DNA of 5,028 nt, taken from contig JAOAPJ010000422.1 of assembly GCA_025462805.1 (NCBI GenBank), forward strand, positions 1-5,028, in the 5' to 3' direction. The translations under genes and the position numbers were made by a program. The notes under the pieces were generated by a model. It did not search any database. It had not been told where the DNA came from and worked only from the letters and a program-made list of their open reading frames with translations. Shown here in pieces: positions 1 through 4,201 of the stretch (position 1 is its first letter; each line of letters begins with the position of its first letter). The DNA is from Acidobacteriaceae bacterium (GTDB lineage Bacteria; Acidobacteriota; Terriglobia; Terriglobales; Acidobacteriaceae).

Positions 1-329
1 GTCTCGGCTTGCGCGGCAATCCTGCGCACGGTTCCACTCGCAACCGCGTCTTGCGCGCCTTCACTCGCGGCCCTTCGCCCAGATTCCATCGCAACCACTT
101 TGCCCTTCGCTTTCGCAGCGCCTGCGCGAAGCAAACCCGTCACTGCGGCGATGAAGCGCGCAGCGCCTCCCTCTGTCTGCACATCGCGAGCCACTTCGGG
201 GTCGATCTTCAGCGACTTCTTCTGCGCCACATGGCGGAAATGCTCAACCTGCGATAGCAGCAGATCGGAGACGCGACGGTTCTTATGAAAGGCCTCAGGT
301 GCTGGCCTGGGCACGCGGATCGTTTCCAT
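1..329 (-). CDS. Unrecognised Ala-rich protein, partial (C-terminus beyond left edge)
   Basis: An uninterrupted minus-strand frame runs from ATG at 329 off the left edge, giving 109 full codons without a stop. The start is preceded by a strong Shine-Dalgarno (AGGAGG at 335-340, five bases before ATG), which supports a real gene. The N-terminus begins METIRVPRPAPEAF, followed by a charged, probably helical segment (KNRRVSDLLLSQVEHFRHV) and then an Ala/Lys/Arg-rich stretch. No signal peptide, membrane segment or catalytic motif is visible, so it is probably a soluble cytoplasmic helical protein. It starts 16 nt after the phosphoesterase stop on the same strand, so the two are probably co-transcribed and may share a role. 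I do not recognise the family and assign no function. Confidence 0.75.
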   Translation of the reverse strand, partial: METIRVPRPAPEAFHKNRRVSDLLLSQVEHFRHVAQKKSLKIDPEVARDVQTEGGAARFIAAVTGLLRAGAAKAKGKVVAMESGRRAASEGAQDAVASGTVRRIAAQAE

Positions 330-345
330 ATCGGCCTCCTCTCGC

Positions 346-1569
346 TCAGTCCAGAGCGAAGGTTGGGCAGTCGCCGTCAGCCCGCATGGCGTCGAGCGAG
401 AGATAGTTCAGGAAGGTATTCGCAGCAATCTCACGCGGAGAGCGTGCGCTGTAGTCGCCCAGAAGCAGCTCCGTAATCGTTCCCGGGATCGAGGCGTGCT
501 CGAAGACGTCATCGATCACGCTTCCCTTCTCCACCCACGGCGACACCAGGACCGCGGGAACCCGCACCCCGAGGCGGTCAAACTTGAACCCGTCCTGCGT
601 GCCCGTATCCACCGGCTTCGCGCTGAACCCATCCGGCGTGCATGCGGGCGGCGGAACGTGGTCGTAGATGCCGCCATGCTCGTCATACGCAATCAGCAGC
701 GCGGTATTCGGCCACAGCTTCGGGTTCTGGCGGATGCGGTTGTACACGGTCGCGATGAACTGTTCGCCGGCACGCACGTCGTGGTCAGGATGTTGGTCGC
801 AGGCGATCGCCTCGCCGCTGCCGTCCGGCGCATCGTGGTCGGTGTAGTTCGGCTCCAGAAAGGAGTACTCCGGCAGCGCATTCTGATCGCAGGCCTTGAG
901 GAAGTCTGGAAATGTGCCGAAGAGCGAAGGCTGGTTTTGCAGAAGGTTGACCACCTCCATCGTCGAGCTGGCCTCGTCGTAATAAAACAGCTTGCATGTA
1001 TGCTTGGCCGCCAGCAGGCGCTCGTAGATGCTCTTGTACTGCTTCCCCACGTAGAACAGGTTCATGCTCACCTGCCCGAACGACGTCCCATAATGTGCGA
1101 ACGCACGGTTACAGATGGTCGGCCCCGGTATCGAAGCGAACCAGCGATTGAACACAGCAAACCGAGTCGCGAGCGTCGTCAACACCGGCAGCTTCTCGGG
1201 CGTAAAGTAATACATGACGTCGTGAGAGTGCACGACGTTCTGCTGCTGGTTGAAGTAGCTCTTCACGAACCCCTGCATCGTCGGCGGAAGCGGCGGCCCC
1301 TTGCTGGGATCTCCAAAAATCTGCAGGTTCACCCCGGCGAAGTGATGATTCGGGTCCGGGTCAAGCTGGCTTTGGTATTCGGCAATCGGCTGCACCTGGA
1401 CGATCGCCCCGGTCGTATCGGGATTCGATTCATTCCCTGTCAGCCCGTCAATCTTCGGGTTGACCGCCTTCAGCGATCCCAGCATATGGTCGAAGGAGCG
1501 ATTCTCCATCATCAGAACCACGACATGTTGGAGAGCTTTGACACCAGGCTTGTTTCTGTCGAGCGCCAT
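346..1569 (-). CDS. Phospholipase C / acid phosphatase-like phosphoesterase (PF04185 type)
   Basis: This predicted 407-aa enzyme belongs to the phosphoesterase family that includes bacterial phospholipases C (PlcN/PlcH) and acid phosphatase AcpA, which hydrolyse phosphate esters such as phospholipid head groups. Family signatures appear in order: VVVLMMENRSFDHMLG near residues 16-31 (E22-N23 metal ligands), His pair 75-76, IPGPTICNR around 147-155 with T151 at the nucleophile position, HPDHDVRAGEQFI at 260-272, AYDEHGGIYDH at 294-304 (D296-E297 metal ligands) and GVRVPAVLVSPWV at 334-346. Residue roles are transferred from the family. It is much shorter than PlcH and ends after the catalytic domain. 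The N-terminus (MALDRNKPGV) has no Tat or Sec signal, unlike secreted PLCs, so it is probably cytoplasmic or exported unconventionally. The true substrate cannot be told from sequence. It lies upstream of the unrecognised gene ending at the left edge. Confidence 0.93.
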   Translation of the reverse strand: MALDRNKPGVKALQHVVVLMMENRSFDHMLGSLKAVNPKIDGLTGNESNPDTTGAIVQVQPIAEYQSQLDPDPNHHFAGVNLQIFGDPSKGPPLPPTMQGFVKSYFNQQQNVVHSHDVMYYFTPEKLPVLTTLATRFAVFNRWFASIPGPTICNRAFAHYGTSFGQVSMNLFYVGKQYKSIYERLLAAKHTCKLFYYDEASSTMEVVNLLQNQPSLFGTFPDFLKACDQNALPEYSFLEPNYTDHDAPDGSGEAIACDQHPDHDVRAGEQFIATVYNRIRQNPKLWPNTALLIAYDEHGGIYDHVPPPACTPDGFSAKPVDTGTQDGFKFDRLGVRVPAVLVSPWVEKGSVIDDVFEHASIPGTITELLLGDYSARSPREIAANTFLNYLSLDAMRADGDCPTFALD

Positions 1570-1576
1570 ACGCATG

Positions 1577-1581
1577 CCTCC
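1577..1581 (-). promoter_or_regulatory. Shine-Dalgarno deciding the phosphoesterase start
   Basis: On the minus strand GGAGG lies one base before an ATG at 1575 but seven bases before a second in-frame ATG at 1569. Seven bases is the normal spacing, so I chose 1569, which shortens the protein by two residues (MALDR rather than MRMALDR). Confidence 0.6.
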
Positions 1582-1893
1582 GGCAAATCCAGAGCCCTGC
1601 TAAGCTGTGGCCCGCATATCAGGATTTACACCCGGGAAGCGACTGGTCAGCTTCGCTGTAACTTGAGATAGGCAGGACCCCTGCAATATCGAATAATTCC
1701 GGTTAGCCATTCTGCACGCTCCGCTCCGAACGAATCAGCTCGTACTATCGCAGGCCGAGGCATACAAAAAGCGGTAGGATCACGAGACTCGTAACCCGCC
1801 TTGACGATGAAAGCTCCCATCAGAAAGACACCAGTTACCGATAACCCGCCCGTTGTGAGCGAGCATACTGACACGGTGATCCGTTGCTTGGCA

Positions 1894-1918
1894 AGCTATT
1901 TCACCCACAGCTATTTCA
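1894..1918. repeat. Short direct repeat AGCTATTTCA x2
   Basis: AGCTATTTCA occurs at 1894-1903 and again at 1909-1918, a 15-bp period with a CCCAC spacer, in the non-coding region between the divergent genes. It could be a tandem protein-binding site or simple chance; a match of this length at this distance is not very improbable in a 5-kb window. Confidence 0.3.
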
Positions 1919-1974
1919 GCTCAGCACAATGGCGGCTCCTTGCTTTAGCCGTGGTGACTAACCGCTCACTCGCC

Positions 1975-2136
1975 TCAACGACTGATCCCCCGGTACGCGC
2001 AAAATGGATAGTGCAACGCAGTGAGCTTGCGTTTCAGCCAAAGCGCCTCCATGGTTCGAGAGATAGACCGCGTAAGCACGCGAGCCAGCGGAAAACGTGC
2101 CTGAAGCTGGTCGGTCGTGCCCTTCTCACGCGCCAT
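1975..2136 (-). CDS. Possible small basic protein, 53 aa (doubtful)
   Basis: A minus-strand ORF starts with ATG at 2136 and stops with TGA at 1977-1975. GAGGAG precedes the ATG by only two bases, so the ribosome site is strong in sequence but poorly spaced. The product starts MAREKGTTDQLQARFPL, is basic and contains a segment TMEALWLKRKLTALHY that could form an amphipathic helix. No family is recognised. The third-position bases are mixed, so codon usage does not clearly support coding. It is listed because it sits in an otherwise empty region; it may well be spurious. Confidence 0.18.
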   Translation of the reverse strand: MAREKGTTDQLQARFPLARVLTRSISRTMEALWLKRKLTALHYPFCAYRGISR

Positions 2137-2197
2137 TGCTCCTCGGCTGCTGGCAGATCCGGGCTGCTCACAAAGACGCCGTTCTCGTTTGGCTTTC

Positions 2198-2206
2198 TGC
2201 TATCAT
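2198..2206 (+). promoter_or_regulatory. Candidate extended -10 promoter for the lysozyme gene
   Basis: TGC-TATCAT forms an extended -10 element (TGn followed by a five-of-six match to TATAAT). No good -35 is seen at normal spacing, which extended -10 promoters can tolerate. Transcription would start near 2213, giving a leader of about 29 nt before ATG 2242 that contains the AGAGG ribosome site. It could drive the lysozyme alone or the lysozyme-SLATT pair. Confidence 0.35.
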
Positions 2207-2241
2207 GGCCGCGCCGTCAGAACTGCGTGCAGAGGTACGCG

Positions 2242-2694
2242 ATGATGGGCGCGAATAACTTCACTTACAGTGGCAAGGGCCTCGCCCTGACCGAGCAGTG
2301 GGAAGGTTGTCGCCTCACCGCCTACCAGGATCAGGTCGGCGTGTGGACTATCGGATATGGTCACACCGGCGCCGATGTGACTCCGGGCCTGGCCATCACT
2401 CAGCAACAGGCAGAGGCGCTGCTCGCCAAAGACGTCCTCACCGCTGCGCGCTGCGTCAACACCATGGTCAAGCTGCAACTTAGCCAGTGCGAGTTCGATG
2501 CGCTGGTCGACTTCGTCTTCAATCTGGGGACCGGCGCGTTCTCCCGCTCGACTCTGCTGGCAGATCTCAACAGCGGGAACATCGCCGGGGCTGCTGCACA
2601 GTTCGAATCCTGGGATCGCGCCGGGGGCGTAGTCGTCGCCGGCCTGCTCAGACGACGCCAGGCAGAGGCGAGCCTGTTTCAAAGCGAAGCCTGA
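2242..2694 (+). CDS. Phage-type lysozyme (endolysin), glycoside hydrolase family 24
   Basis: This 150-aa muramidase cleaves the MurNAc-GlcNAc bond of peptidoglycan. The T4/P22-type catalytic triad is intact: E21 in EQWEG, D30 in AYQDQ and T36 in WTIGYGHTG, with the exact E-x8-D-x5-T spacing of T4 lysozyme (E11, D20, T26). The later family signatures FVFNLGTGAF (91-100) and GLLRRRQAEASLF (134-146) are present, and the length is normal for phage endolysins. The frame is open upstream to 1801, but the start was set at 2242 because AGAGG (2231-2235) is six bases before it and family homology begins there; ATG 2245 is an alternative. There is no signal peptide or signal-anchor helix, so the enzyme should stay in the cytoplasm unless a holin-like pore releases it. 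No phage holin, spanin or structural gene lies beside it; the next gene, 77 nt downstream, encodes a two-TM SLATT protein. It may be a prophage remnant or a domesticated lysis gene. Confidence 0.93.
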   Translation: MMGANNFTYSGKGLALTEQWEGCRLTAYQDQVGVWTIGYGHTGADVTPGLAITQQQAEALLAKDVLTAARCVNTMVKLQLSQCEFDALVDFVFNLGTGAFSRSTLLADLNSGNIAGAAAQFESWDRAGGVVVAGLLRRRQAEASLFQSEA

Positions 2695-2771
2695 TCCGGG
2701 CAAAGCGCATAGGCCTCCGACGTTGATACGAGGAAAAATCGGGGCACACATCGCACCACGAGGGTCCGCGC

Positions 2772-3260
2772 ATGTCCGCAGAGAACACTGTCCTGTCCCC
2801 GGTCGTGGTGCTTCCTGATCCGAAGACGGACCCGACCTTCGATCGCCTGGAAAGCCAGATCGATTGGTACGACCGCAAAAGCCGGTCTGCGCGGCGCATC
2901 TTCAAACGCATCAAGGTCATCGAGATCCTGTCGGCAGCGGCCATTCCGTTCCTCGCGGCCCTCAGCTTCCCGTTTGACAAGCTGGTCACCGCCGGCCTGG
3001 GTGTGCTCATCACGGTGCTCGAAGGCCTCCTGCACCTCAACCAATACCAGCAGAACTGGACGACCTATCGTTCCACCTGCGAGGCCCTGAAGCACGAGAA
3101 GTACGTCTATCTGGCGAACGCCGGACCTTACGCGAATGCCGCTGCTCCGCACGCCATGCTTGCAGAGCGCATCGAGTCCACAGTCTCCCAGGAGCACGCC
3201 CAGTGGTCCTCCATTCAGCAACAGACCGCAAAAGCCGAAGCGGGCGCGGCCGCAAGGTAA
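2772..3260 (+). CDS. SLATT-superfamily two-TM protein (DUF4231 type), predicted effector
   Basis: This 162-aa membrane protein matches the DUF4231 pattern of the SLATT superfamily (SMODS and SLOG-associating two-TM effectors). These are predicted to perforate the inner membrane in nucleotide-triggered conflict systems. A short soluble N-terminus is followed by a helix with the hallmark IDWYDRKS (30-37), TM1 around 49-66, TM2 around 70-88, then a cytoplasmic helical part carrying NWTTYRSTCEALKHEK (95-110), NAGPY (116-120), ERIE (132-135) and EHAQW (141-145). The two TM helices are joined by a very short loop (FPFDK), so both ends should face the cytoplasm. The ATG at 2772 has GAGGG seven bases upstream. 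The TIR gene follows 161 nt downstream in the same orientation, a context typical of immune modules. A weak TTGATA (2723-2728) lies upstream without a good -10, so transcription may come from the lysozyme promoter. Family assignment is firm; pore formation is inferred. Confidence 0.85.
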   Translation: MSAENTVLSPVVVLPDPKTDPTFDRLESQIDWYDRKSRSARRIFKRIKVIEILSAAAIPFLAALSFPFDKLVTAGLGVLITVLEGLLHLNQYQQNWTTYRSTCEALKHEKYVYLANAGPYANAAAPHAMLAERIESTVSQEHAQWSSIQQQTAKAEAGAAAR

Positions 3261-3335
3261 GGCACAGGCTTGATCCCGGAAACCTCCCCCGCTCACCGGA
3301 AAATGAATGACTGGCGCAACCGGTGCGCGCGGGTA

Positions 3336-3341
3336 TTTAAT
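3336..3341 (+). promoter_or_regulatory. Candidate -10 element for the TIR gene
   Basis: TTTAAT differs from TATAAT at one position and sits in the only AT-rich patch of the spacer. No recognisable -35 lies at 16-18 bases; the nearest partial match is CTGGCG at 3311-3316. Transcription would begin near 3348, leaving a leader of about 74 nt before the GTG start. Confidence 0.25.
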
Positions 3342-3376
3342 GTGTCAACTTCTCTTTGAGCGCTTCAGGAGTAGGC

Positions 3377-3409
3377 TTGTTCGCTAGCACGCGCGACCGT
3401 CTCTCCTAG
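3377..3409 (+). CDS. Possible 10-codon leader ORF before the TIR gene (doubtful)
   Basis: AGGAG at 3367-3371 is followed at five bases by TTG (3377), opening a 10-codon frame (LFASTRDRLS, initiator read as Met) that stops at TAG 3407-3409. That stop overlaps the start of the TIR ribosome site (TAGGAAAGGG, 3407-3416) and lies in the same frame as the TIR gene. If translated, it could couple or tune TIR synthesis. A TTG start and ten codons are weak evidence, and the arrangement may be coincidence. Confidence 0.13.
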   Translation: MFASTRDRLS

Positions 3410-3421
3410 GAAAGGGCCATC

Positions 3422-4195
3422 GTGCGCTCCGTCTTCATCAGCTATCGCCGAAAGGACTCCGAAGGCGAAGCAGGGCGCTTGTTCGACGACCTGAGCTCTC
3501 ACTTCGGCAGCGAGTCCGTGTTCATGGACGTCTCCGCCATAGAACCGGGCCGCGACTTCCGTAAGGCCATCGACCAGAGCGTCACCACCTGCAATGTCCT
3601 GCTCGCTATCATTGGACACGAGTGGACGGAGCTGCGAGACACCCTTGGTCGCCGTCGCCTGGAGGATCCCGACGACTTCGTGCGGCTCGAACTCGCTTCC
3701 GCGCTTCGTCGCGATATTCCCGTCATCCCGGTGCTCGTCAGGGGCGCGAAGATGCCGGACATTGAGCAACTCCCGCCCGATCTGAAAGAGCTCGCGTACA
3801 GGAATGCCGCCGAGCTGACGCACGCACGCTGGAAGTCGGATGTACAGCTCCTGGTCCGGGCCCTCCGGCCTTACATGGATGTACCGAGGGCGGACGCATC
3901 GCCAAAGCACAGCGACACCGCCGAAATCTCCAAGCCACCACACACCGCCGGCGACCCCGCCCGGCGCCCTCCCCCGCCGCACGTCCATGCGGCCGTGCCC
4001 GGCTCCTCCATCCAGCCAGATACGCTGGAGCGCGTCTGCCATGAGCTGGCCGCCCACATCGGCCCGGTTGCGGAGGTGATCGTGAATCGCGCCGCCAGGC
4101 GGTGTTCCACCGCTGCGGACCTGGTTGCGATGGTTGCTCACGAGATTGAGGATGAAAAAGGCCGCGCCAAGTTCCTGAGAGCCCTGAAAACGTAA
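3422..4195 (+). CDS. TIR-domain protein with C-terminal GPxA-type helical module
   Basis: This 257-aa soluble protein has a TIR_2-type domain at about 3-150: the first strand VFISYRRKD (4-12), a BB-loop region DVSAIEPGRDFRKAI (36-50), LLAIIGHEW (60-68), DDFVRLELASAL (84-95) with E90 at the position of the NAD+-cleaving glutamate of TIR NADases, then IPVIPVLVRGA and the LPPDL element (117-121). A Pro-rich linker (about 155-197, including RRPPPP) leads to a helical module at about 200-257 with HIGPVAEVIVNRAARR and DEKGRAKFLRAL, similar to C-terminal modules of bacterial kinases and cyclases (possibly DUF8082, from memory). GTG is forced as the start: in-frame TAG at 3407 blocks extension, and AAAGGG ends five bases before it. 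TIR domains signal or degrade NAD+ in bacterial immunity. The SLATT gene lies just upstream, so TIR sensing coupled to a membrane effector is plausible. Enzyme activity is inferred. Confidence 0.88.
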   Translation: MRSVFISYRRKDSEGEAGRLFDDLSSHFGSESVFMDVSAIEPGRDFRKAIDQSVTTCNVLLAIIGHEWTELRDTLGRRRLEDPDDFVRLELASALRRDIPVIPVLVRGAKMPDIEQLPPDLKELAYRNAAELTHARWKSDVQLLVRALRPYMDVPRADASPKHSDTAEISKPPHTAGDPARRPPPPHVHAAVPGSSIQPDTLERVCHELAAHIGPVAEVIVNRAARRCSTAADLVAMVAHEIEDEKGRAKFLRALKT

Positions 4196-4201
4196 CTGTC
4201 G

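Larger units (their letters stand above)
1576..2241. other. Intergenic region between divergent genes, no convincing gene
   Basis: About 670 nt separate the divergent phosphoesterase and lysozyme. A plus-strand frame is open from 1801 into the lysozyme, but its translation before 2242 is Arg/Ser-rich and unlike a protein, and the only well-placed ribosome site is at 2231-2235; it is read here as an accidental open frame. The minus-strand frame 1874-1647 (GTG start) lacks a clear ribosome site and resembles nothing I know. Contents worth noting are a weak 53-codon minus-strand ORF (1975-2136), a 10-bp direct repeat (1894-1918), a 9-bp repeat TAACCCGCC (1792-1800 and 1842-1850), a small hairpin GCAGG-ACC-CCTGC (1672-1684) and a promoter candidate at 2198-2206. 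I could not find a convincing promoter for the minus-strand operon, though it must lie here if the operon is not read from farther upstream. No tRNA fold was found. Confidence 0.6.
3261..3421 (+). other. SLATT-TIR intergenic region with possible TIR promoter
   Basis: The 161-nt spacer holds a small hairpin GCGCA-ACCGG-TGCGC (3314-3328) without a following T-run, so it is not a good intrinsic terminator. TTTAAT at 3336-3341, in a short AT-rich stretch, matches TATAAT at five of six positions and is the best -10 candidate; the -35 side is poor. The TIR gene may therefore have its own promoter while also receiving read-through from the SLATT gene. The 3' end holds a possible short leader ORF and the TIR ribosome site. 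Confidence 0.35.

Noticed and set aside
496..1671. 391-codon plus-strand ORF opposite the phosphoesterase
   Set aside because: Antisense shadow: Arg/His/Val-rich product with no family features, while the minus strand holds every motif of the phosphoesterase family.
1647..1874. 75-codon minus-strand ORF with a hydrophobic N-terminus, considered as a holin-like or signal-bearing protein
   Set aside because: GTG start without a good ribosome site, only one short and weakly hydrophobic segment broken by charged residues, and no family resemblance.
2052..2060. GGTTCGAGA, resembling a tRNA T-loop
   Set aside because: Flanking bases do not form the five-pair T stem and no acceptor, D or anticodon arm can be built around it.
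2205..2258. 17-codon ORF (MAAPSELRAEVRDDGRE) overlapping the lysozyme start out of frame
   Set aside because: No ribosome site, and its ATG overlaps the candidate -10 element, so it would lie upstream of the expected transcription start.
2203..2751. 182-codon minus-strand ORF opposite the lysozyme
   Set aside because: Antisense shadow of the GH24 gene; no recognisable protein features.
2679..3296. 205-codon minus-strand ORF opposite the SLATT gene
   Set aside because: Antisense shadow; plus strand encodes clear DUF4231 motifs with a proper ribosome site.
3314..3328. Hairpin GCGCA-ACCGG-TGCGC considered as an intrinsic terminator after the SLATT gene
   Set aside because: Stem is only five pairs and no T-run follows; it is followed by GCGGGTATTTAATG.
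3343..3348. Perfect TTGACA on the minus strand, considered as a -35 for an antisense promoter
   Set aside because: The sequence at the expected -10 distance is CACCGG, and no minus-strand gene follows.
3365..4141. 258-codon minus-strand ORF opposite the TIR gene
   Set aside because: Antisense shadow with a Gly/Arg-rich product; the TIR frame on the plus strand is unambiguous.
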